A stretch of DNA of 14,854 nucleotides from Arthrobacter sp. (GTDB lineage: Bacteria; Actinomycetota; Actinomycetes; Actinomycetales; Micrococcaceae): assembly GCA_025464925.1 (NCBI GenBank), contig JAODMS010000159.1, forward strand, positions 1-14,854, given 5' to 3'. The notes under the pieces are model-generated. The model saw nothing but the letters and a program-made list of their open reading frames with translations, made no database searches and was not told the origin of the DNA. Of this stretch, positions 1 through 6,032 are shown piece by piece (positions within the stretch are counted from its first letter, which is position 1; the number at the start of each line of letters is the position of its first letter). The position numbers were made by a program, and so were the translations under genes.

Positions 1-1
1 C

Positions 2-460
2 ATTGAGGACGCCGTCCGCAACGCTAAGGCTGCGGTTGAAGAAGGCATCGTCGCCGGCGGCGGCGTTGCCCTGATCCAGGCTGGTGCCAAGGCATTCGCC
101 AACCTGCAGCTCGACGGCGACGAAGCAACCGGTGCGAACATCGTCCGCGTTGCCATCGACGCCCCGCTGAAGCAGATCGCCTTCAACGCAGGCCTTGAGC
201 CCGGCGTTGTGGTGGACAAGGTCCGCGGACTCCCGGCAGGTCACGGCCTGAACGCTGCAACCGGCGAATACGTCGATCTGCTGGCCGCCGGCGTCAACGA
301 CCCGGTAAAGGTAACCCGCTCTGCCCTGCAGAACGCGGCTTCCATCGCCGGTCTGTTCCTCACCACCGAGGCTGTCGTGGCCGACAAGCCGGAGAAGAAC
401 GCTCCGGCCATGGGTGGCGGCGACGACATGGGCGGCATGGGCGGCATGGGCGGTTTCTAA
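2..460 (+). CDS. groEL: Chaperonin GroEL (60 kDa, Hsp60), C-terminal part
   Basis: This is the 3' end of a group I chaperonin gene; the start lies outside the window. The frame opens at base 2 and ends with TAA at 458-460, giving about 152 residues. The visible part covers the C-terminal intermediate and equatorial regions, including the [12 protein letters not shown] stretch and the [19 protein letters not shown] stretch that are near-universal in GroEL. It ends in the Gly-Gly-Met tail (GGMGGMGGF) that lines the folding chamber. Actinobacteria often carry two GroELs: the housekeeping copy (GroEL2 type) keeps the GGM tail, while the divergent copy has a His-rich tail. This one is therefore the housekeeping type. 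GroEL acts in the cytosol as an ATP-driven folding cage with GroES. No groES is visible here. Two strong hairpins follow the stop codon and probably end the transcript. Confidence 0.98.
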   Translation: MEDAVRNAKAAVEEGIVAGGGVALIQAGAKAFANLQLDGDEATGANIVRVAIDAPLKQIAFNAGLEPGVVVDKVRGLPAGHGLNAATGEYVDLLAAGVNDPVKVTRSALQNAASIAGLFLTTEAVVADKPEKNAPAMGGGDDMGGMGGMGGF

Positions 461-514
461 CCCCCCCCGGCTCCCAAGCCACTGAAGACGCAGCACTGAA
501 CGCGTAGTTCAACG

Positions 515-545
515 ATGGCGGTTCCACCTCCGGTGGGGCCGCCAT
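515..545 (+). terminator. Hairpin downstream of groEL (first of two)
   Basis: Bases 515-528 pair with 532-545 as a 14-bp stem (two G-T wobbles at 522/538 and 523/537) closed by a 3-base loop TCC. It lies 54 bases past the groEL stop. It has no T run, which is common for terminators in high-GC actinobacteria. The ATG at 515 is the first base of the stem and so is a poor start codon for the next gene. Confidence 0.6.
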
Positions 546-546
546 C

Positions 547-583
547 GGCGTTAGCCGCCCCTGCCGCGGCAGGGGCCGACGCC
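547..583 (+). terminator. Second hairpin downstream of groEL, followed by TTT
   Basis: Bases 557-576 are a perfect 20-base palindrome, folding as GCCCCTGC/GCAGGGGC with a CGCG loop. An outer GGCGT (547-551)/ACGCC (579-583) pairing can extend it, and TTT follows directly at 584-586. It starts two bases after the first hairpin, making a tandem terminator between groEL and the RNase H gene. Confidence 0.55.
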
Positions 584-616
584 TTTCCCTCCGCCGCGGT
601 CTGGCAGGATAGTGCA

Positions 617-1630
617 GTGACGATTACAGCAGCGGCCGATGGTTCGGCCTTAGGAAATCCCGGCCCGGCCGGATGGGCCTGGTACGTGAACGACGACTGC
701 TGGCGGGCCGGGGGGTGGCCCCACGGCACCAATAACCAGGGCGAGTTGATGGCCGTCCTGGACCTTTTCCGGGCCACGGCGCACCTCCCCGGCGAGGACC
801 TGCGAATTCTCTGCGACAGCCAGTACGTCATCAACTCGGTGACCAAATGGATGCCGGGCTGGAAGCGTAAGGGATGGCGCAAGGCGGACGGCAAGCCGGT
901 GCTGAACGTGGACCTCTTCAAGGAGATCGACCAGGCGCTCATCGGCCGCAAATACACCTTCCAGTGGGTGCGCGGCCACGCCGGGCACGACCTGAACGAG
1001 GCAGCGGACGACCGCGCCAGGGCGGCCGCCACGGCCTACCAGCAAGGCGTCACCGTACGGCAGGGGCCCGGCTTCGCCACGACGGCGGGGAGCGCCGCGC
1101 CCGCGCCCGCCGCGCAGCCTGGACCCGCGCCCGCCGCGCAGCCTGGACCCCCGCCCGCAGGCCAGCAAGACCCCTTCGCCGACCCTGCCCTCTTCAATGA
1201 ACCCGCCCTCTTCGGGAAACACGACCTTCTGGATGAAGCGGACCTCTTCAGCGAGCTGGAGGAGGCGGCGCCCGCAGCCGGCCGGCAGGCGACGCCCGAA
1301 GCGATTGTCGAGTCCCTCGAGCGGGAGCTGCATCGTCCGGAAACCCGAGCGGATATCGGGCGCACCGGCGTGCTGTTGCACCCTGATTTCACCGAGATTG
1401 GCAGCTCGGGGCGCCTCTGGACACGCGATGCCATGATGATGGCCCTTGAAGGAAATCCGGGAGGGGCCACGGAACTGGAGCTGCTGAGCGCGGACCTCTT
1501 GGGCGAGGGTGCGGTTCTCTTGACTTACCGCAGCTACGAGCGCTCCGGGACAGCCCTGCGCAGCTCCCTGTGGGTCCTTGACGGCTCCCGATGGCGTCTC
1601 CGCTTCCACCAGGGCACGCCGGAGACCTGA
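617..1630 (+). CDS. rnhA: Ribonuclease HI with C-terminal DUF4440/NTF2-like domain
   Basis: It is predicted to cleave the RNA strand of RNA-DNA hybrids in the cytosol. With the GTG start at 617 the protein has 337 residues. Residues 1-140 form a complete RNase HI fold with the catalytic set D8, E43 (NNQGEL), D67 (CDSQY), H121 (RGHAGH) and D131. Residues about 147-225 are a Pro/Ala-rich then acidic linker holding a PAPAAQPG duplication and four hexapeptide repeats. Residues about 227-337 resemble the DUF4440/SnoaL-like NTF2 fold (LHPDFTEIGSSGR, then a final strand with WVLDGSRWRLRFHQGTP). I chose GTG 617 because AGGA at 606-609 sits 7 bases upstream and the protein then begins at the first RNase H strand. 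An ATG at 515 is in frame but lies inside the groEL terminator hairpin. The role of the C-terminal domain is unknown; it may bind a ligand or mediate dimerisation. Confidence 0.92.
   Translation: MTITAAADGSALGNPGPAGWAWYVNDDCWRAGGWPHGTNNQGELMAVLDLFRATAHLPGEDLRILCDSQYVINSVTKWMPGWKRKGWRKADGKPVLNVDLFKEIDQALIGRKYTFQWVRGHAGHDLNEAADDRARAAATAYQQGVTVRQGPGFATTAGSAAPAPAAQPGPAPAAQPGPPPAGQQDPFADPALFNEPALFGKHDLLDEADLFSELEEAAPAAGRQATPEAIVESLERELHRPETRADIGRTGVLLHPDFTEIGSSGRLWTRDAMMMALEGNPGGATELELLSADLLGEGAVLLTYRSYERSGTALRSSLWVLDGSRWRLRFHQGTPET
1102..1149 (+). repeat. Exact 24-bp tandem duplication in the RNase H linker
   Basis: Bases 1102-1125 are repeated exactly at 1126-1149. The 24-bp unit is a multiple of three, so it duplicates the octapeptide PAPAAQPG in the linker between the two domains. 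It looks like recent replication slippage in a low-constraint, GC-rich stretch. Confidence 0.9.
1184..1255 (+). repeat. Four hexapeptide repeats in the RNase H linker
   Basis: Residues 190-213 of the RNase H protein read as four consecutive hexads: PALFNE, PALFGK, HDLLDE, ADLFSE. The shared pattern is x-[AD]-L-[FL]-x-[EK]. Unlike the 24-bp duplication next to it, this repetition is in the protein and has diverged at the DNA level, which suggests it is maintained. The role is unknown; see findings for a possible clamp-binding reading. Confidence 0.65.
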
Positions 1631-1647
1631 GGTCCGTACAGAGGCGC

Positions 1648-1935
1648 TCAGCTGAAACGCTGGGCGTTGTTCAGCTCTGCCTGGGCATAGCTCGCGGCCG
1701 CCGAGGCCAGCGCGAGGTTGATGGAGGCCAGGGACGCCTCGACCCTGCCCTGGGTGAGGGTCCATTCGGTGACCAGACCCTGGAAGTTGGTGGCCGCAGT
1801 GCCGCGCCAGGTTGCCTGTAACTCGTCGAGCCCGCGTTTCATGGCTTGGACGTCCGCACTGATCCGGTCGACCGTGGCCTTGACGTTGGCTGACTTGAGC
1901 TGGAGCAGTTCGGTATCGACGGAGATGATGCTCAT
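1648..1935 (-). CDS. WXG100 family protein (EsxA/CFP-10-like)
   Basis: A 95-residue protein with the WXG100 layout: two amphipathic helices joined by a W-x-G turn, here WRG at about residues 43-45 (ELQATWRGTAATNF). Family members are exported by type VII (ESX) secretion as helical-hairpin dimers. The ATG at 1935 is preceded on the minus strand by GAGAGGG about 7 bases upstream. The C-terminal YxxxD/E export signal seen in many members is not obvious; the nearest match is YAQAE near residue 83. No partner WXG100 gene, EccC ATPase or other ESX component lies in this window, so it is an orphan locally and may form a homodimer or use machinery elsewhere. It faces the RNase H gene tail to tail, with only 17 bases between the stops. 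An inverted repeat lies upstream (1998-2018). Confidence 0.9.
   Translation of the reverse strand: MSIISVDTELLQLKSANVKATVDRISADVQAMKRGLDELQATWRGTAATNFQGLVTEWTLTQGRVEASLASINLALASAAASYAQAELNNAQRFS
1650..1676. terminator. Convergent hairpin between RNase H and WXG100 genes
   Basis: AGCTGAA (1650-1656) pairs with TTCAGCT (1670-1676), and inside it ACGC (1657-1660) pairs with GCGT (1664-1667) around a TGG loop, with a 2-base bulge at 1668-1669. It begins 20 bases after the RNase H stop and includes the last codons of the WXG100 gene. It can work in both directions, most plausibly for the plus-strand transcript. Confidence 0.5.
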
Positions 1936-1997
1936 GGGGATGCCCTCTCGGAAGTGCCGGTACGCAGCCGGGGGCCTCGCGAAGGAGACGGCTGCCA

Positions 1998-2018
1998 GTG
2001 TCCGGACCTTCCGGACAC
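1998..2018. promoter_or_regulatory. 8-bp inverted repeat upstream of WXG100 gene
   Basis: GTGTCCGG (1998-2005) and CCGGACAC (2011-2018) form a perfect inverted repeat around ACCTT. It lies 63-83 bases upstream of the WXG100 start and about 100 bases past the histidine kinase stop, all on the minus strand. It could be an operator for the WXG100 gene or part of the end of the two-component transcript. There is no T run, so I cannot decide. Confidence 0.4.
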
Positions 2019-2096
2019 CTTGAGCCTAGGCGGGCGGCAAAGGCGGGGCCACGACCGCTTGCCGTATGTGGATATCGCCGGCGGGTGTAGCTTGCC

Positions 2097-2115
2097 AGCG
2101 TTCCAGAAGAACGCT
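2097..2115 (-). terminator. Hairpin directly after the histidine kinase stop
   Basis: AGCGTTC (2097-2103) pairs perfectly with GAACGCT (2109-2115) around a 5-base loop. It begins one base after the TAG stop of the histidine kinase on the minus strand. It lacks a T run but is well placed to end the two-component operon or protect its 3' end. Confidence 0.45.
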
Positions 2116-2116
2116 C

Positions 2117-3586
2117 CTACCAGTGGGCACCGTCGCGGGAGCCGGGGCTTTCTGCCGGCTCCTCGAAGAACGGGAGACTGACCACCAGGGTGGCGCCGCC
2201 GCCGTCGGTCGTCTCCACCCGGACCTTGCCCGAATGCGCGCCGACGATGGCCGCCACGATCGCAAGGCCGAGTCCGCTGCCGCCCGTTTCACGGGTCCGT
2301 GAGCTGTCGGCTCGGTAGAAGCGCTCGAAGATCCGGCCTGCTTCCTCGTCCGGAACGCCCGGACCATGGTCCCGGACCTCGATCACGGACTGCCTGGTAC
2401 CGTCCGGCGCGGTCCGGACCCCCACCGCGAGTTCAATGGGAGAGCCCTCCGGCGTGTACCGCAGGGCATTGCCCACCAGGTTGCCCACCACCTGCCGCAG
2501 CTTGGCCTCGTCGCCCAGCACCGGCGCCGGCCCGGGGGCGGCGCCGCTGAGCCCCGTCAACGTGATGGAGCGGGCGCGGTCGGCGGCCTGGGTGTCCACT
2601 ACTGCGTCATGGGCCAGCAGGAGCAGGTCGGCGGGCTTCTGCTGCAGCGGGCGCTGCTCATCGATCCGTGCCAGCAGGAGCAGGTCCTCAACCATGGCAC
2701 CCATCCGCTTGGCTTCGCTTTCAATACGTCCCATCGCAGTGGCGACGTCCTCCGGGGTGGACAGCGCGCCTTGCCGGTACAGTTCCGAGAACCCGCGGAT
2801 GGTGACGAGCGGGGTCCGCAGCTCGTGTGAGGCATCGGCGGCGAAGCGGCGCATCTGCGCCTCGGATGCCATCCTGGCGGCAAAGGCCGTTTCAATATGC
2901 GCCAGCATGGCGTTGAGGGAGCTGCCCAGTCGGCCCACTTCCGTGCCGGGGTTTTCGACTTCCACACGCTGTGAGAGGTCCCCGGCGGCGATCGCGGCCG
3001 CGGTCTTCTCCACCCGCGCGAGCGGGCGGAAGGATCTGGAGACGGTCCAGGTGGCAATGAAGAAGGCCAGGACGACGGTGAGCAGCCCCACGCCCACCAC
3101 GACGAGGGCTGCGTGTTCCATCACGGATTCGACGGGGGCGAGCGGGAGGCCGATGACGGCGACGGCGCTGCGCTGGTTGCGGTCGAAGACGTTCAGTGCG
3201 ACCACCCGCCAGTTGCCGCCGTCCGTGCCGCGGACCTGGAACGGGGCCTCCTGGCGGTCCCGGGCGTCTGCTGCGGACATGTTGCTGATGTCGGGGCGTG
3301 ATATCTTGCTGCCGCCGAACGAATATGGGGGGAGGCCGGGACTGAAAAGCATCAGCGAGTAATCGGTCGGAACGTTTGTGCCCTGTTCCTGCAGCTGGCT
3401 GAATGACCCCTGCTGGCGCACGGATTCGATGGCATCCTCAAGCTTGTCATCGACCTGTCCCTGCAGGAAGCTGTGCAGCAGGGTCAGGGTGCCCGCGCCG
3501 GTGGCGGTGAGGGCAACCAGCATCAGCGCCATCATGATGGCGACCAGTTGCGAGCGCAGCGAGGCCGATTTCCAGCGGTGCGGCAA
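2117..3586 (-). CDS. Sensor histidine kinase, HAMP type
   Basis: Membrane histidine kinase of 489 residues, partner of the response regulator just upstream. It has a first membrane segment at about 13-37, an extracytoplasmic sensor region at about 38-155 with no recognised fold, and a second membrane segment at about 158-181. HAMP covers about 182-235. The HisKA box FAADASHELRTPL has phospho-accepting H254. The ATPase domain shows an N box (NLVGNALRYTPEG, N369/N373), G1 (DHGPGVP, 406-412), an F box (IFERFYRAD) and G2 (GGSGLGLAI, 435-443). All catalytic motifs are intact. The start is TTG at 3586, two bases after the regulator's stop, so translation is probably coupled; AGAGAAG lies 8 bases upstream inside the regulator's 3' end. 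The architecture matches the PhoR/TcrY-like kinases that pair with PhoP-type regulators. The signal sensed is unknown. Confidence 0.96.
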   Translation of the reverse strand: MPHRWKSASLRSQLVAIMMALMLVALTATGAGTLTLLHSFLQGQVDDKLEDAIESVRQQGSFSQLQEQGTNVPTDYSLMLFSPGLPPYSFGGSKISRPDISNMSAADARDRQEAPFQVRGTDGGNWRVVALNVFDRNQRSAVAVIGLPLAPVESVMEHAALVVVGVGLLTVVLAFFIATWTVSRSFRPLARVEKTAAAIAAGDLSQRVEVENPGTEVGRLGSSLNAMLAHIETAFAARMASEAQMRRFAADASHELRTPLVTIRGFSELYRQGALSTPEDVATAMGRIESEAKRMGAMVEDLLLLARIDEQRPLQQKPADLLLLAHDAVVDTQAADRARSITLTGLSGAAPGPAPVLGDEAKLRQVVGNLVGNALRYTPEGSPIELAVGVRTAPDGTRQSVIEVRDHGPGVPDEEAGRIFERFYRADSSRTRETGGSGLGLAIVAAIVGAHSGKVRVETTDGGGATLVVSLPFFEEPAESPGSRDGAHW

Positions 3587-3588
3587 GG

Positions 3589-4308
3589 TCAGCGCTTCTC
3601 TGCTGTCCGCAGCACGTAGCCGACGCCGCGCTTGGTCTGGATCAGCGCCGGGGCCTCCGGATCGATGTCCACCTTGCGGCGCAGGTAGGAGATGTAGGAC
3701 TCCACGATCGAAGCATCGCCGTTGAAGTCGTATTCCCAGACATGGTCAAGGATCTGGGCCTTGGACAGCACGCGGTTCGGGTTGAGCATGAGGTAGCGCA
3801 GGAGCTTGAATTCCGTGGGCGACAGCTCGATCACGGTGCCGCCGCGGCGCACCTCGTGGGCGTCGTCGTCGAGCTGCAGGTCATCCACCCGGATCACGGC
3901 GTCGTCGTCCACCTGGGGCTGGGTGCGGCGGAGCACGGCGCGGATGCGGGCCACCACCTCATCGAGGCTGAAGGGCTTCGTGAGGTAGTCGTCGCCGCCC
4001 ACCGTCAGGCCGGTGACCTTGTCCTCGGTGTCGTCCTTGGCCGTAAGGAAGAGCACCGGAAAATGTTTGCCGGCGGCGCGCAGGCGGCGGGTGACGGTAA
4101 AGCCGTCCATGTCCGGCAGCATGACATCCAGCACGGCGAGGTCGGGGGCATGGAGTTCTGCGGCGGCCAGCGCATCCCGGCCGTTGCCGGCGGATACAAC
4201 CTCAAAGCCGGCGAAACGCAGTGAGGTGGACAGCAGTTCGCGGATGTTCGGTTCATCGTCCACGACGAGGAGCTTGGCTTCAGGACCGTTCTTTTTCATA
4301 ACTCCCAT
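3589..4308 (-). CDS. PhoP-type (OmpR family) response regulator
   Basis: DNA-binding response regulator of 239 residues. The receiver domain (about 11-125) has the acidic pair D17/D18, phospho-acceptor D61 (VLDVMLPDMDG), switch T89 and Y108, and K111 (TKPFS). The C-terminal winged helix (about 140-236) carries ELSPTEFKLLRYL and VVESYISYLRRK-like helices (here IVESYISYLRRK) ending in RGVGYVLR. From memory the sequence is very close to M. tuberculosis PhoP in both domains, but the regulon cannot be inferred from that. The ATG at 4308 is supported by GGGAG ending 4 bases upstream; a second in-frame ATG at 4299 has only a 2-base gap to its own GGGAG. It is the first gene of a two-gene operon with the kinase. 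A direct repeat and a palindrome immediately upstream suggest autoregulation. Confidence 0.96.
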   Translation of the reverse strand: MGVMKKNGPEAKLLVVDDEPNIRELLSTSLRFAGFEVVSAGNGRDALAAAELHAPDLAVLDVMLPDMDGFTVTRRLRAAGKHFPVLFLTAKDDTEDKVTGLTVGGDDYLTKPFSLDEVVARIRAVLRRTQPQVDDDAVIRVDDLQLDDDAHEVRRGGTVIELSPTEFKLLRYLMLNPNRVLSKAQILDHVWEYDFNGDASIVESYISYLRRKVDIDPEAPALIQTKRGVGYVLRTAEKR

Positions 4309-4312
4309 GATG

Positions 4313-4329
4313 CTCCCAGACTCTGGGAG
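4313..4329. promoter_or_regulatory. 17-bp palindrome overlapping the regulator's RBS
   Basis: CTCCCAGA (4313-4320) and TCTGGGAG (4322-4329) are perfect inverted arms around a single C. On the minus strand the proximal arm contains the GGGAG used to start the response regulator. A competing pairing, AACTCCC (4300-4306) with GGGAGTT (4325-4331), would enclose the start codon. It may be a protein operator or an RNA structure controlling translation. Confidence 0.5.
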
Positions 4330-4339
4330 TTTTCTGGGT
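4322..4339 (-). promoter_or_regulatory. PhoP-box-like 7-4-7 direct repeat
   Basis: On the plus strand TCTGGGA (4322-4328), a 4-base spacer GTTT, and TCTGGGT (4333-4339) form a direct repeat with an 11-bp period. Seven-base repeats with a four-base spacer are the known binding arrangement of PhoP/OmpR-family dimers, although the M. tuberculosis PhoP half-site has a different sequence. It lies 14-31 bases upstream of the response regulator start, so it is a candidate autoregulatory site. Confidence 0.45.
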
Positions 4340-4368
4340 GGGAGATGTGTGTTGGATGGATGTTTCCG

Positions 4369-4386
4369 GGCGCCGGCCGTGGCGCC
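4369..4386 (-). terminator. Weak hairpin at the end of the XPB gene
   Basis: GGCGCC (4369-4374) can pair with GGCGCC (4381-4386), with loop GGCCGT, abutting the XPB stop codon (4386-4388) on the minus strand. There is no T run. Only 77 bases separate the XPB stop from the response regulator start, so some read-through into the two-component operon is possible. Confidence 0.3.
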
Positions 4387-6032
4387 TAGCTGGCCGTCCC
4401 GACATCCTTGGCGTCCATGATCCGGTAGGCATAGCCCTGCTCCGCGAGGAAGCGCTGGCGCTTCGCCGCGAAATCCTGGTCCAGGGTGTCCCGGGCCACG
4501 AGCGAGTAGAAGCGGGCGGCGCGGCCGTCCTGCTTGGGACGCAGGAGCCGGCCCAGGCGCTGTGCCTCCTCCTGCCTGGAGCCGAAGGAACCAGAGACCT
4601 GGATCGCGACCGAGGCCTCGGGCAGGTCGATCGAGAAGTTGGCGACCTTGGAGACCACCAGGGTGTGCACCTCCCCGGCGCGGAAGGCGTTAAAGAGCCG
4701 CTGGCGTTCCTTGACCGAGGTCTCGCCCTTGATCACCGGCGCCTGCAGGCGCTCGCCGATCTCATCGAGCTGGCCGATGTACTGCCCGATCACCAGCAGC
4801 TGTTCGCCGGCATGTTCGGCCACGAGCTGTTCCACCACCAGGGTCTTGGATTCGGAGGTGGCGCACAACCGGTACTTGTCGGCGTCCTCGGCCATGGCAT
4901 ACGCCGCCCGTTCGTCGCGGGGCAGGTCAATCCGGACCTCGACGCAGTCGGCGGGCGCGATATATCCCTGCGCCTCGATGTCCTTCCACGGCGCGTCGTA
5001 GCGTTTAGGCCCGATCAGGCTGAAGACTTCGCCCTCGCGGCCGTCCTCGCGGACCAGGGTGGCGGTTAGGCCGAGCCGGCGCCGCGCCTGCAGATCCGCG
5101 GTCATCCGGAAGATCGGGGCGGGCAGGAGATGGACTTCGTCGTAGATGATCAGTCCCCAGTCGTTGCCGTCCACCAGTTCGAGATGCGGGTAGAGTCCGC
5201 CGCGCTTGGTGGTCAACACCTGGTACGTGGCAATCGTGACGGGACGGACTTCCTTGACGGCGCCGGAGTATTCGCCGATTTCCTCCTCGGTGAGGGATGT
5301 CCTCTTGAGCAGTTCGTCCTTCCACTGCCGTGCGGACACCGTGTTGGTCACCAGGATCAGCGTCGTGGTGGAACTGGTGGCCATCGCGGCTGCCCCGACA
5401 AGCGTTTTGCCGGCGCCGCAGGGGAGCACGACGACGCCGCTGCCGCCGGCCCAGAAGTTCTCCGTGGCCAGCTGCTGGTACGGCCGGAGTTTCCAGCCCG
5501 ACTCGTTCAGCAAAATGGGATGGGGAGTGCCGTCCACATAGCCGGCGAGATCCTCCGCGGGCCAGCCGAGCTTGAGCAGCAGCTGCTTGAGCTGCCCGCG
5601 CTGGGAGGAATGCACCACCACGGTCTCGCCGTCGATCCTCGGACCCAGCAGCGGGGCGATCTTCTTGGCCCGGCTGACCTCTTCGAGCACGGGGTAGTCG
5701 GTGGTGCGCATCACCAGGCCGTGCTGCGGGTCCTTCTCCAGCCGGAGCCGGCCGTACCGGGACATGGTCTCTTCGACGTCGATCAGCAGGGAATGCGGCA
5801 CGGGGAAGCGGGAGTATTTGAGCAGCGTGTCCAGCACCTTTTCGGCGTCCAGCCCGGCCGCCCTGGCATTCCAGAGGCCCAGGGGCGTGAGCCGGTAGCT
5901 GTGCATATGCTCCGGGGCGCGCTCCAGCTCGGCGAACGCTGCGATCGCGTGCCGGGCCTCGGTGGCCAGCTCGTGGTCGACTTCCAGCAGGATGGTTTTG
6001 TCGCTCTGGACGATCAGCGGTCCGTCGTTCAC
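4386..6032 (-). CDS. XPB/Ercc3-type DNA repair helicase
   Basis: Superfamily 2 DNA helicase of 548 residues, the bacterial homologue of eukaryotic XPB/ERCC3 (Rv0861c in M. tuberculosis). The first 180 residues are an XPB N-terminal/damage-recognition-like region. Motif I is LPCGAGKT (203-210), motif II is the DEVH box (298-301), and motif III GLTATL (321-326) is followed by R328-E329-D330, the RED triad typical of XPB. Motif VI is QRLGRLLRPK (491-500). All ATPase residues are present. It is expected to unwind or translocate on DNA in the cytosol with 3'-5' polarity; mycobacterial homologues have this activity. The start is GTG at 6032, overlapping the previous gene's TGA by 4 bases (GTGA), so translation is coupled. 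GGAGGA lies about 9 bases upstream. Homologues are seldom essential because UvrABC does most excision repair, so its cellular role is still open. Confidence 0.97.
   Translation of the reverse strand: MNDGPLIVQSDKTILLEVDHELATEARHAIAAFAELERAPEHMHSYRLTPLGLWNARAAGLDAEKVLDTLLKYSRFPVPHSLLIDVEETMSRYGRLRLEKDPQHGLVMRTTDYPVLEEVSRAKKIAPLLGPRIDGETVVVHSSQRGQLKQLLLKLGWPAEDLAGYVDGTPHPILLNESGWKLRPYQQLATENFWAGGSGVVVLPCGAGKTLVGAAAMATSSTTTLILVTNTVSARQWKDELLKRTSLTEEEIGEYSGAVKEVRPVTIATYQVLTTKRGGLYPHLELVDGNDWGLIIYDEVHLLPAPIFRMTADLQARRRLGLTATLVREDGREGEVFSLIGPKRYDAPWKDIEAQGYIAPADCVEVRIDLPRDERAAYAMAEDADKYRLCATSESKTLVVEQLVAEHAGEQLLVIGQYIGQLDEIGERLQAPVIKGETSVKERQRLFNAFRAGEVHTLVVSKVANFSIDLPEASVAIQVSGSFGSRQEEAQRLGRLLRPKQDGRAARFYSLVARDTLDQDFAAKRQRFLAEQGYAYRIMDAKDVGTAS

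Noticed and set aside
515..616. ATG at 515 as start of the RNase H gene
   Set aside because: It is inside a strong hairpin, lacks a ribosome-binding site and adds an unconserved Ala/Pro leader.
650..1765. Minus-strand open frame opposite the RNase H gene
   Set aside because: The RNase H frame has intact catalytic residues; the minus frame is Arg/Gly-rich and overlaps the WXG100 gene.
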